Assembly: GCF_002105155.1 (NCBI RefSeq)
Contig: NW_019029019.1
Coordinates: forward strand, 102,501-166,500
Length of the DNA: 64,000 bases
Reading direction: 5' to 3'
Origin: Lobosporangium transversale
Lineage: Eukaryota > Mortierellomycota > Mortierellomycetes > Mortierellales > Mortierellaceae
The notes under the pieces were generated by a model. That model did no database searches, had not been told where the DNA came from, and saw only the letters and a list, made by a program, of their open reading frames with translations. A program made the translations under genes and the position numbers. The number at the start of each line of letters is the position of its first letter. Within the stretch, counting starts at the first letter, position 1. Shown here one piece after another: positions 48,622 to 59,742 of this stretch.

Positions 48622-50107
48622 CATATTTTTTTTTTTTTTTTTTATTTTAGCAAACAATATTGACCCCATTTTCTTTCTCATCTTTTTTTTTTTTTTTTTT
48701 TTTTTTTTGCTGGACTCCAGCTGATCCTGAGGGTTTATTCTGTATCACAACAAGAAATTACGCAGAAAATAAGCAAGATCTATGGGAGACAACACGCGGC
48801 ATCATGCCAGAAGGATTGGATAAGAGAGATACTTTCATATCCAAGTTCTATGAGACGCTGTCGTTAGCCAAGGCTACGTTTACCGCTCAGAAAGCCGAAT
48901 CTACATCCAGGCTCCATGTGGGGGAGCTTGAGCTATATTGCAACGTCTTCACAGAAAGCCAGTATCGTGATTTCAAATTCAAAGGCGACGTCGCACTGTT
49001 TTATACGTGCTTGTCGCATTATCCTGCGGATGTAGCGCCTTTTACAACATTACCGGCGTTTGTGGGCATGATACAGACTGCTGCATATTCTTCTTCCAGC
49101 ACACAACCTGAAACTGCTGTTGGCCCAAGAACATGCGGATTTCGCGCCATACTAAAAAGTAAAGCAAATCTGAATGGTGCAGGGGATGTGTTCTCAGTTG
49201 CTAAAGAAACTAGTCATTTTCTGGACATGGATACATTCCAGACTCACATTGCCGAACTTGGTATGTCAACCTATAATGTGTATCCTTGTATCCTTCATCT
49301 TAACAGTTTTTGACAAGTGCTTATCTGCCCGTACCGACTTTTTCTTTTTCTTTTTCTTTTTTCTTTTTTTATATATATATAACTTTAGTCGCAAACCTCC
49401 AGTGGACTGTATACAGCTTTAGTCCATACCAAAGTGCCCAACTTCATTTTAGTCGAGTCTACATGGATACAGATTACCTCTTCAAGGCCGCTGGTGCATC
49501 CTCAAAGAGCACGTCCCTGCGGAGCAAAAGCTTGAAAAAGATCCGTGACTCTGCATCGGCTGTTGCAGCATGGCCATCATCGCCATCATCATTGGGACAA
49601 CAACACCGATATAGTGGCTCCTTCTCTCCCCTGGCAAGCCCTCATGATACCCATAGTATACCCAGCTCCCCAAGTTCATATAATCTCAGCAGTGCTTTAG
49701 GACGCAGCAACAGCATCGTTGGTATTCGGAATAGTAGCCATGCTATTGGTAATGAGCCAAGCCAACAGGAGCAGCATGATAATCAGAAGCATGATTCACC
49801 TGTGTCAATGAACAAGCGGTTCTCAATGCCGACAATCATGAAAAAATACCCTTCAGACAGCAATAAAAACTACGACAATACAGACAGAGGCAGCGGCAGC
49901 CCTCATCCGCAGAGACAAGGTCGACCTTTACACCATCAATCGCAATCATTTGCAGAGAATACGATAAAGAACAGCGTCTCGGTGATAAGTCTTCTCCTTC
50001 CTGGATCGGGCCGAAAGAAAGGCCTCATATCTTCCATGTCATTTAAAAATGGAGGAGATAACAAAGGAGAAGCAAAGGAGAAAACAAAGTTTTTGGAGAC
50101 CCTGTAG
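45524..50107 (+). CDS. Rho guanine nucleotide exchange factor (DH-PH)
   Basis: Eleven exons join in frame to about 1,150 residues: 45524-45574, 45651-46110, 46263-46363, 46474-46794, 46891-47073, 47165-47248, 47396-47587, 47695-47893, 47960-48562, 48721-49260, 49389-50107. The Dbl-homology domain runs from about 375 to 590 (ALAELIETETSYNKRMNDL at its start, NLLVEPTQRIVKYPLLFKDL as the conserved helix 8). A PH-like region with basic and low-complexity insertions follows (LFSDKIMIVRRP onwards, about 640-880). The C-terminal 240 residues are Ser/Gln/His-rich. The N-terminal 370 residues match no domain I know. There is no calponin-homology or PB1 segment, so it is not a Cdc24 orthologue; a Bud3- or Gef-like role is possible. 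Intron 6 ends in a T15-A26 tract before AG. The exon 7-8 join at 47587/47695 was chosen by phase and fit. Confidence 0.88.
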
Positions 50108-51193
50108 TGGTCATGGTGCAAAATTGTATGCTGGGATGTGTAAACAGACAAAGGTAATAGATAACCCCTTGACGTTAATCAGACGACTGTAGTGAGCCAG
50201 TATAATGGAGTGAAATAAAGTCAATAAAAAAAAAAGACCACACATATTTCAGAAATTTCAAAATTCACAAATGTTCCTGAAAACAAAGACAAAAGTTTTT
50301 CAGACATTGCTGGATTAACATGACCATTCAACAGTATTCAGCAGAGGAATAGATAACAATAGATGGCAATAATAGTAAACAATAAGAATAAAATAAAAAG
50401 AAACTGTTCGTTGGAATGAGATACAATCTTTATTTTGACTATTCATTACAAATCTCCCTTGAAGCATACAAGTACCTAACAGATAAAAGAGAAATATAGC
50501 TGTTAGTTCCTTTCTTTTTAAACAAAAAAAGCATACAAGCATTATAAAGAATATTTGTTTCAAACACTAAGAAGATCCACCGGAAAAAGACATAACAGAT
50601 CAAAACGAATTTAATATTGTTATGGGGATTGGTGCGATCTTCAACTCTCATGAAACGTTATCCTGCAAACAATCGCAAGCATCTTAAAACAAGACGCAAA
50701 GCAGGCGGCAGGAAATTGATATTCCACATTTGTAACGAGCAAACGACCAAATAAAAGGCAACAGCTGCTCTGACTTAAAAGTGGGTGGCAAGATTGAGGT
50801 GAAAAAAAAAAGGGGGATAGTAATAAATCAAGTCAAAGTCAGATACATACCTTATCCAGTTTAAACAATCAAGTGGAAAGAATAAAAAAAGTAAAAAAAA
50901 AAAAGATTGTGGAAAGAATAAATGGTGAGATAGGTGAGTGAATGGAGGGAATGGAGGGAAAAAAGTGAATGAAAGAGGTGTGGAGGAACAAACAGATCAG
51001 ATCTGTTTACTTAAATTTTTTTTACTCCCAATTACCTGTCACCGAAAGCGCTTGTAACGCATGCACTGCAATATTGTTTGTGTAACACAATTTGTCTCAC
51101 GACATGAAGGACGCAAAGAGCATATAACCGTCCAACAAAGAACTAATCCCTGACTTCATCCATCCATCTTTTTCATCCTTTCCATCCTTTCCA
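50108..51193. other. Intergenic region upstream of phosphomevalonate kinase
   Basis: About 1.1 kb, AT-rich, with small purine repeats near 50880-50970 (GGAGGGAATGGAGGGA). No gene seen. The last 150 bases are pyrimidine-rich ('ccatcc' units), like a fungal promoter. Confidence 0.5.
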
Positions 51194-53105
51194 ATGTCAT
51201 CTAGTGAACCAACGTAGGTCCTGACACTGACAGGACAGCACATATTTCATTCGTAAAAGCGTTCCTAAATTTATTAGCTCTTGTTCTATTGCCGTCTACC
51301 ACATAGGATCATATCCGCGCCAGGCAAGGTTCTGATTGCAGGTGGATATCTAGTTCTGGATCCTGCATTCTCTGGCCTTGTAGTTGCTACGGATGCACGC
51401 TTCTATACCCTAGTCCGACCGAGCAGCTTCCCGAAAACTACATCTGGCCAGTATAAGATCACAGTTCGATCCCCACAATTCGAAAACGCGATCTGGAACT
51501 ATTGGGTCGCCATTCAAGACAAGAATGTTCAAGTCATTGCAAGGTACATCATCCACTGCGCTGACGATACTGTAAACAATCTCATCGGGGCTTTTCTATT
51601 ACGCTTGATCTATTTATGGACAGTGATACATTTATTTATTTATTTTTAACTTTATTTGGTACCAAAACACAGCAAAGAGGATGAGTCGAATAATACATTT
51701 GTCGAGCTTGCACTGGTTTACTCTTTAGCAATTATTGGACATTTGGTTCCTGTTGAGACTATTACTGAGAAAATTAGTACTGGGCTTAGCATTGTCATTG
51801 CAGGAAACAACGATTTCTATTCTCAGAGGAATGAGGTACCATCAAAACATGGAAGTCGAGAAAAAATAATGTCAGGCGGTCAATCTTGATACTCAATTAG
51901 GTTTCTATCGACATTCATACTACTAGCTCACAAAGAGAGGGCTACCACTTAACTCGGCATCATTGCGACAAATTCCACTCTTTGCTCCAACCCATACAAC
52001 CCTTGGAAAGGTGAGCAAGACAGGACTTGGATCATCAGCAGCATTGATCACCTCGCTAGTGTCGGCTATCTTTATTCACTTTGGCGCCTGTAAGATGCAG
52101 GGACCTGAAAGTACAGAGCTATCGGTCAATAGCACAAAGCTATTGCACAACACTGCACAATTTGTGCACTGTTTAGCTCAGGGAAAAGTAGGTAGCGGAT
52201 TCGATGTTTCTTCAGCTGTGTGGGGCAGTCATACATACAGACGGTTTAGCCCAGAAATCTTACAGGAGGTAATGCATCTGGATGCAAAAGATGATATCCC
52301 AGCCTTGCTTAAAGTCTTGGATCCGGAGCAGACAACATGGGATAATCTTGTGGTCCCATTCCGACTAGCGCCACGTCTTCACCTCATGTTGGCAGATATC
52401 GATGCAGGAAGTCATACGCCTACACTAGTTTCAAATGTACTCAAATGGCGCAAGAACAAAGCTGAGGAAGCTAACACGCTTTGGACTCTGCTGGGTGCAG
52501 CCAATGACAAAGTCGTGGAACTACTTAAACGTCTAGACGAGGCCGCGAAGGAACATCCTCAGGAATATGATTCTGCCATTCAACGTGCAAGTTCTCTTCC
52601 TGCAGCAGAATGGAGTACCTCATTGGCAGGACAAGACGTTGCATCTGAGCTATTAACTCTGATATACCAGGGATTCTCAACTGTTCGCGGTTATCTGCGA
52701 GAGATGAGCCGATTATCAGAAGTACCGATCGAGCCAGCGGAACAGACACGTCTGCTGGATGCATGTCTGGCTGTTCCTGGTGTTTTAATGGCTGGTGTTC
52801 CTGGAGGTACTGAGAAATATAATATTTGACGTGTTAAATACTATACGCATAGCCTTTGTACTAACATGATTTTATCTGGTTGGCTATTTAAACAAAAAAA
52901 AAAAAAAAAAAAAAAAGCTGGAGGTTATGACGCGATCTTTTGTATCGTCTTGTCGGATGAATCTAGAAAAGCTGTTGAGTCGGTGTGGTCTGGTTTCAAG
53001 GAGATGAACGTTGGTCCATTGCTCTGCAAGGAATCTGTAGAGGGCGGATTGGTAATGGAGCTGGACCTGAAACAGGAGCAAACGAAAGCCATGCTTTCGT
53101 ATTAA
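51194..53105 (+). CDS. ERG8: Phosphomevalonate kinase (GHMP kinase)
   Basis: Phosphorylates 5-phosphomevalonate to the diphosphate in the mevalonate pathway leading to ergosterol and isoprenoids. Five exons (51194-51213, 51307-51543, 51673-51835, 51927-52806, 52918-53105) give 495 residues. The very short first exon encodes MSSSEP plus two bases of the next codon. The N-terminal GHMP segment [17 protein letters not shown], the ATP loop [13 protein letters not shown] (about 171-183), [15 protein letters not shown] and the C-terminal [12 protein letters not shown] loop are all as in Erg8 proteins. The last intron ends in an A23 tract directly before AG. Length is slightly above the yeast enzyme. 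Confidence 0.95.
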
Positions 53106-54058
53106 TTGCTGTCTATTGATACCTTTCTGATGACATTACCGTCTCATTTTTTTTTTAAGGACTACTGATTTAGTCTCAGCGCTTAATTTCTTAAAATAAA
53201 CCTTGAGGGGATGCAAATTGGAGATGTCAAGATGTCAATAACAAATCTATATAAACAACGGGGTTTGTTTTTTATTGTTTCAAATATTGCTCCTTTAGGC
53301 GCAGGCCCCATGGCCGCACTGACGCCTTCGCACATGCACACACACCACCACGTTAACTTACTCCCTTTCCCTCACACAGTCGAGAGCTCCCATTTTTATA
53401 CGATTCATTCAAAACCAGATAAGGTGTATGCTCGTTCTCGTATATGCGCCATTGCTATATTAAACTTCGCTTTTGTGTCAGAATTAGTTCGCGTCCATGT
53501 TTATTTCATCTTTTATCAAGTAGAGTAGATAGAAGAAATAGTAATACTGGCAGGAACTCAACTTTATTGCCTCAATCAGTGTCAACAGCTCCACCACTTC
53601 CCAAAATCAATAACCTAAACAAGAGAAAAAAGAGCGAGAAAGAAAAAACATCGGTACAGGTGTATCACATATTCGAGAGTTATTCACAGTCGTCTCCTAA
53701 AGATTGTCTTTTCTGCTTATCAGCAGAGTAATAAAATGTTCTTTGTTTCCAAAAAAAAAAAAAAAAAAAAAAAAAGATAAACATGCACACGAAATATGCC
53801 GTCCATACATGCATGTGCTTTCATGGGCGTAGAAAAAAGAAAGAAAGAAAGAAAGAAGGAAAGAGAATAGAAAAATACTTCTCCTAAACAATACAGACCA
53901 CGGCAATCTGAGATAGCCCTGCAAGGCATTCATGCTTGTTTGTTGTGATAAAAATAAAGAAATATCGCGTCAAGTAGAGGCGGAAGCAGGGAAAAAATAC
54001 GATAGTACATGTGACAGGGTTGCGCACGCAAGAAAATAAAATAAAACTGAAGAGACAT
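53106..54058. other. Intergenic region
   Basis: About 0.95 kb with no convincing gene. It contains an A26 run near 53750-53775 and GAAA repeats near 53836-53860. Confidence 0.5.
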
Positions 54059-54061
54059 TAA

Positions 54062-55159
54062 GAAGATGCCCTTGAAGTTGGACCGAAAGGATCTGATTTT
54101 CAAAATGTGGGGACATTCCTTCGAATCAATGATGAAGGCAGGCAATTCGGGGATTTGTACAGGATCATGACCGAAACAGGCTGGGTCAAATGGGTTTGTC
54201 TCAATCACTGTCGCTCGATGTATGAAGAAAAAGGACAGAAGGTATTTATAAATGCAGTGAAAGTGAATAATGGCGAATATAACCGGCATCTTGGTAAAGT
54301 AACTATCACATTGGGGTCCAGAGAGAGAGCTAAAGAGCTCTTCGATGCACTAACCAGTTCAAGACGAGTTTACGAGTTGGATATCACATTTGGCTGGGAT
54401 TGGACGGAGATTGATCTTGAAGCATTTGAGAATGCTTTGGCAGTGTCGAGTGTATCGAATCTTCGACTTGGGCTTACACGAACTCAAAGGAATGCTGGTA
54501 TAAAAGACTCTTCAATATCCGCGCAATATGAAAAGCTTATTCGCATTATAGAGCTCAGTAATATGAAAACAATCCATATTGCTCTAACTCAGGACCACAT
54601 AAAGCTTCTCAGTTTACGGCCCAGAAGATCGTCATGTCTTCAAAAACTGACGTATGAGATGGAGGCTCAATGGATTGGAGTCATTGATTTACAAGGACTT
54701 GTAAATTCACTCAAGACTGGCACGACATTGACGATTTTGAACTTGAGTGACGGCTCAATCGAGGATGAAGGAGCTCTGGCACTGTCAGAGGCACTCAAGG
54801 TTAACACTAGTTTGACGACATTGGACTTGTGGTACAACTCGATTGGGGATGAAGGAGCTCTGGTATTGTCAGAGGCACTCAAGGTTAATACTAGTTTTAT
54901 GACTTTGAACTTGGATAGCAACCCGATTGGAAAGGAAGGGACTCTGGCATTGTCAGAGGCACTCAAGGTTAATACCAGTTTGACGACTTTGAACTTGGAT
55001 AAAAACTCGATCGGAAAGGAAGGAGCTCAGGCATTGTCAGAGGCACTCAAGGTTAACACTAGTTTGACGACATTGGTCTTGGAGTTCAACTCAATTGGGG
55101 ATGAAGCAGATCTGGCAATTTCAGAAGCACTCAAGGAAAACGCGGTTTTAACTCAATAA
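54062..55159 (+). pseudogene. LRR (ribonuclease-inhibitor type) protein fragment, 5'-truncated
   Basis: An open stretch of 365 codons starts directly after a stop (54059-54061) with no ATG in the conserved part. It reads FLRINDEGRQFGDLYRIMTE...WVKWVCLNH, a segment that lies in the interior of larger Mortierella-type LRR proteins (from memory). It ends in about five 28-residue repeats of the LxxLxLxxNxIGDEGALALSEALKVNTS type, as in NLRC3/RNI-like proteins. The first in-frame Met (RIMTET, near 54167) would remove part of the domain, so I read this as a truncated copy. An undetected upstream exon ending at AG/54062 is the alternative. The 3' half is repeated inverted downstream. Confidence 0.72.
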
Positions 55160-55335
55160 ATAAGAACGCCTTAAGCGTCAAATAAGGGACTCTGATGCTG
55201 TTAGGCACTCCTAGGACTGACTGACCGACTTTGGATCGTTTTTTGGGATACTTGATTGGTTAATGGTTGAAATAGCTCTAGAATAGTTAAAGAAAATAGT
55301 TTGGTTTAAATAAAAAGTTTGCTTGTAGCGGCCAA
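54829..55335 (+). repeat. Left arm of LRR tail-to-tail inverted repeat
   Basis: Covers the last four LRR units and about 175 bp of 3' flank. Its inverted partner is 55560-56066, with position sums near 110894 throughout the coding part, so no indel separates the arms there. They are visibly diverged (roughly 85-90% by eye). Confidence 0.85.
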
Positions 55336-55559
55336 GCGGCCACGACAACGTTGGCTTTTAATCCTTTGATGACAGCTCTTCCCCTTTGAAAGCTCATTCC
55401 TTATAATGACAGCACATCAATATCAGTTCAGTGGAAGATTCGTACAAAGCTTTCTCCAATGTTAAGCTACGTAAAGCATAGTTACAAAATGTAAAGACGG
55501 TAAATTGTCCTCCTTTAGAACAGGGACTTCAATCAAGTCAGTTGAGGGAGCCTAAAGAA

Positions 55560-56066
55560 AAGATTGTCGCTTGGCTGCTACAAGCAAGGTTTTTATTTAA
55601 ACCAAACTATTTTCTGTAACTATTCTAGAGCTATTTCAACCATCAATCACCAAGTATCCCGAAAGTCGGCCAGGCAGTCCTGAGTATGTCCAACAGCATC
55701 AGTGTCCCTTATTTGACGCTTAAGACGCTCTTATTTATTGAGTTAAAACTGCGTTTTCCTTGAGTGCTTCTGAAATTGCCAGATCTACTTCATCCTCAAT
55801 TGAGTTGCACCACAAGGGCAATGTCGTCAAACTAGTGTTAACCTTGAGTGCCTCTGACAATGCCAGAGCTCCTTCCTTTCGAATTCTGTTGTTGCTCAAC
55901 TCCAAAGTCGTCAAACTAGTGTTAACCTTGAGTGCCTCTGACAATGCCTGAGCTCCTTCCTTTCGAATTCTGTTGCTGCCCAAGTCCAATATCGTCAAAC
56001 TAGTGTTAATCTTGAGCGCCTCTGACAATACCAGAGCTCCTTCATCCCCAATTGAGTTGTACCAGA
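55560..56066 (-). repeat. Right arm of LRR inverted repeat
   Basis: Inverted copy of 54829-55335. The spacer 55336-55559 is unrelated to the arms. The homology stops abruptly near 56066, where retrotransposon-like sequence begins. Confidence 0.85.
55735..56066 (-). pseudogene. LRR fragment, inverted partner
   Basis: Only the last four LRR units plus stop, ending in ENAVLTQ exactly like the plus-strand partner. Upstream it is fused to sequence unrelated to LRRs, so there is no intact gene. It is part of the tail-to-tail inverted repeat. Confidence 0.8.
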
Positions 56067-56069
56067 TTC

Positions 56070-56525
56070 AGATGATCGATTGGGATGCATATTAGGATCA
56101 GGAAAACCAGAAGTGCTGAAACCAAATAGACAAAAATAATCCATACCAATTGATAAGGCATATACTTGATCGATGACTTCATACGGCGCTGAAACGACAT
56201 TATCACTACAAACAATTTCGACATGTTCAATCTCTTCAATCCTGGCATTTCAGTTAGTTCAATGTGACCTGTTGTTTCGCGAGTATGAATATTATATTTC
56301 TTTACGATAGAAGAGTTTTATGAATGGATGAGAAGTGCCTGTATCAATTAATGGTTCATGCTCATCACCGAGGGTAGAGATACTAATTGTAATGCGTGTA
56401 TTGCTTCTATCATTTCCCTTTTTGATAGCAGCAAAATGTATAATTTGGTCCGCAAACATCATGCCAAGAGGTGACTCAAGTATCCTAAAATATTCTTCTC
56501 CATTATTTAGAATTTGTATCTCCAA
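56070..56525 (-). pseudogene. Retropepsin-like fragment of an LTR retrotransposon
   Basis: Minus-strand reading gives ISTLGDEHEPLIDTGTSHPF, with the D-T-G active-site triad of retroviral-type aspartic proteases. Across frameshifts and a stop it continues to APYEVIDQVYALSIGMDYF, whose hydrophobic-hydrophobic-G-x-D pattern fits the protease flap-to-C-terminal region of Ty3/Gypsy polyproteins. Reverse transcriptase and integrase are absent, so it is a dead fragment. It abuts the truncated LRR copy. Confidence 0.55.
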
Positions 56526-56630
56526 TAAATATCAGGCATATGCATTGCTATGGTTATACAATGTATATAGTCTCACGCTACTACTCTTCCTCAAGGAGGG
56601 AGGCGAAGGTGGCGACTCAGTGTTACGTCC

Positions 56631-56941
56631 TGAGGCTAGGGAGTGCACCCAAATGGGGCACTCCCCTTTTTATTCATAAACAACTTTTGATTTCCTTGAC
56701 TTCCGACTTGCCATAAAATATTTCACTCAGAAGCATTGCATAGAAGTGGCGCAACGTCCGTGGTAACAGAACACGCAAGTATTCCAACGCTGTCCTGATC
56801 AGTGCACATTAGACACTTTTCGAAACCTCATTTTTCCTTCGTGGCTTGAAGGAAAAAACCCTCTGTAAAGGAAAATTAAAAGTAGACCTTTCGGTCTTAT
56901 CATATTTGCTGTATTACTGTTGTTTAAAATCAGAAGATACA
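56631..56941 (+). repeat. LTR-like block with TG...CA ends
   Basis: It begins TGTTACGTCC and ends AGAAGATACA (311 bp). A purine-rich tract lies just left, and TTGGTGGCAAAC, resembling a primer-binding site, lies just right. Near the start GGGAGTGCACCC and GGGGCACTCCCC form an almost perfect stem with loop AAAT. No second LTR is seen in the window, so this is a likely solo or remnant LTR. Confidence 0.42.
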
Positions 56942-57598
56942 GTTGGTGGCAAACTTGTTCAACTTTCTCAGGTGGCTTGAATAGGGAAAAATGGCACTGA
57001 ACATTTTTCCTTAAATTAAAGATTTTTTGGCATTTCTCCTTCGCAGAAACCTCCGTAAAAGAAAAATATGGCTTCCGTGACTGTAAAATGAAAAGTGTCT
57101 ATTGCCATAATACATCATGTCTTCCAACACGATGTCTCATAATTCTCCCCTCTAACTCTTCCTTTGTTCTGAAGAGGGGCCATAACTGTGTCACCTTTCA
57201 TTACCACAAATTACTATCTCTTTTTATTGTAATCACTTACAATCTCCTTCGCTGTTCTCTGTCCTCTGTTCCATAACAATTAATTATATTTCCTCCATTA
57301 TTTCGCTTTTACTCGTCATCTATTTTTTTTTTTTTTTCTCTCATCGCGTCACCACAAACTCATTAACTTATTTGCACGAATCGGTTAACATACTCGCGTA
57401 ACGTGTAATTATCCCAACTTCGACTAAAAAAAAACTTCCATCATTTTTTAAATTGAATATTTTTAATTCTTAATTTCTCTCTCTCTCACACACATCAGCA
57501 CCAAGGTGATGTACACACTATATTTTATTTTGAATTTAAATAGAAGTTATGTTACCATTTTTTATTTTTTACGCCTATTTTATGGAGTGATAGTCAGA
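56942..57598. other. AT-rich intergenic sequence
   Basis: I see no gene. It may include internal sequence of the retroelement next to the LTR-like block. CT-rich tracts occur near 57340 and 57476-57492. Confidence 0.45.
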
Positions 57599-58118
57599 CT
57601 TAGCAGAGGTGTGATGGATACATTGTTGACATGGATGATTGTCAATGTCCTATCTCTGTACTCACTTGGCGGCCATTGGCGCAGTGAGATGTCGGACAGG
57701 TGCATTGCGGCCATTGGCGGATGCATCGAGGTACAGTATAAAGTTGCTACATTTTCATTGTCTTAACTGGCAGTGTACATAGAGTTCAACTTAGCAGAGG
57801 TGTGATGGATATATTGTTGACATGGATGATTGTCAATGTCCTATCTCTGTACTCACTTGGCGGCCATTGGCGCAGTGAGATGTCGGACAGGTGCATTGCG
57901 GCCATTGGCGGATGCATCGAGGTACAGTATAAAGTTGCTACATTTTCATTGTCTTAACTGGCAGTGTACATAGAGTTCAACTTAGCAGAGGTGTGATGGA
58001 TATATTGTTGACATGGATGATTGTCAATGTCCTATCTCTGTACTCACTTGGCGGCCATTGGCGCAGTGAGATGTCGGACAGGTGCATTGCGGCCATTGGC
58101 GGATGCATCGAGGTACAG
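57599..58118 (+). repeat. 191-bp tandem repeat, 2.7 copies
   Basis: Units start at 57599, 57790 and 57981 (CTTAGCAGAGGTGTGATGGA), exactly 191 bp apart. The third stops after 138 bp at GAGGTACAG. The copies are nearly identical. Each unit contains two GGCCATTGGCG motifs about 50 bp apart. It ends 155 bp before the start codon of the downstream gene. Confidence 0.96.
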
Positions 58119-58272
58119 CTATTTTTCAACTCTCTTATGGATATTTTTTATGACCTATTCAGTTTCCCTTCAAGTTATTTTGTGCCATCTACTCATTCTT
58201 CAATTGAAAGCTTTATGACAATCTTATCAATACTCCTGCTTATTTAATTAGGCTGAACTTACAACCCATACA

Positions 58273-59709
58273 ATGAGAGTCGAGCCTACCTTCCAAGAGG
58301 ACGATGCATTCGTATGCCCCCAGGAGATGTCTGTGCATAGTTTTTTTCGGGAGAATTCAGACAACGTTTCTGCATGGACTATACAAAATTTCCTTCATTG
58401 TTATCCATCAGATCTCCCAAAGTACTGCAGTAGCCTTTCGAAAATTAAATCATATAAAGACATTGCAGTGTCCATACGGAAATACTGTATACAACAGATG
58501 GAATTCTTGGGCTCTACTGAAGGTCAAACCCATGTCCGCACCTTGGAGGCAAAGAATCGAACTAGAATAAACACTAAGCTTATTCAAGAAAATGAACTTG
58601 ATCTTTCACAACGAGATACAATTTCCCAACAAGATGCTCAGCTTGCCCCTGGACAGAAAGGTGCCAATTTTTTGCTTGCTATTATTATTATTATTATTAT
58701 TATTATTGTTATTATTATTATTAATTTACCTCAATTCTGTATAATTTTTAGACATTCCCATTGAAACAGAGATCTTAATTCAAGACGGTAAATGATTAGT
58801 ATCATATATCTATTTGATCCATGTTGAATGTGTTGCATCCATTGTTCACAGACTCATATTTATATTTAATATTTTTTAGAAGCCCAGGGTATCAGATCAT
58901 CAAAACGTCTTCGCGTGACACAAAGTATCAGTGAAGAAAGCGACGACAATATTGAAGAAGATGAAGATCATGATGATAGTGAATTTGGACTTGTGCGGGA
59001 CGTTCTTGAAGATAACAGCGATGATGATGTTAACGCTTTTCTCTACGGCTCACAAGAAAATGAGGCATCATCATCTACGTCATCGTCTTCACCGTTACTA
59101 AGACCATCTATACTCCCTGAAGATCAATCAACCTGTGGCAAGTCTAAGTACCAAGGACGGAAGAAGGCAAGAACAATATAGTGTTATTGTTATCATCGCC
59201 TATATCGCTTAGTTTTGTAATGTTATCCTAACTTTAGTATTTTAATAGAGGTTTGAGAGTCTTGATATGTCACGCTTTTGGAAGTTGAGGTCGGGACGGA
59301 CAGTTGAGGAAATATTGTTTAATGGCAGTTTAAAGAAAAATGCCCCTGTCTCGTAAGTTGCGGCTTATGACTTAACTACAGTTATTGATAAACCTAAAAG
59401 TGCCATCGACTAATATGAAAATATTTAGGATTCGCTCTTGTACAGTCAACTTTGATTGCAGTGTAACTAAGGCACTTTTCTCAAACGAAGAGTGGCATGA
59501 ACTTGAGGAACACAATGATTTCACGTTCCCTCGCTTAGCAACCACTATCACTGACTACATTATGGCCCTCCGATCGGCAATGCTAGCAGGCCGTCATGTT
59601 ACCACAGTCCCCTTACCAGACCAGGATCAATTTTCTTGCGAGCTAATAATGACTACATGCATGAGATGGTAAGGATGTTAATAACTGACACCTAAAACGC
59701 GCAAAACCT

Positions 59710-59742
<33 letters not shown>

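Noticed and set aside
51281-51649. Separate short frames along 51-53 kb as independent genes
   Set aside because: They join in frame across GT-AG introns into one phosphomevalonate kinase. The same applies to frame fragments in the RFC1, RhoGEF and ABC transporter genes.
53211-53731. Two overlapping frames (105 and 95 codons) downstream of phosphomevalonate kinase
   Set aside because: They overlap in different frames, have biased, non-conserved composition and no splice or family support.
56636-56670. Rho-independent-type terminator (strong stem followed by T run)
   Set aside because: The genome is eukaryotic and the stem lies near the edge of an LTR-like block, where such hairpins are common.
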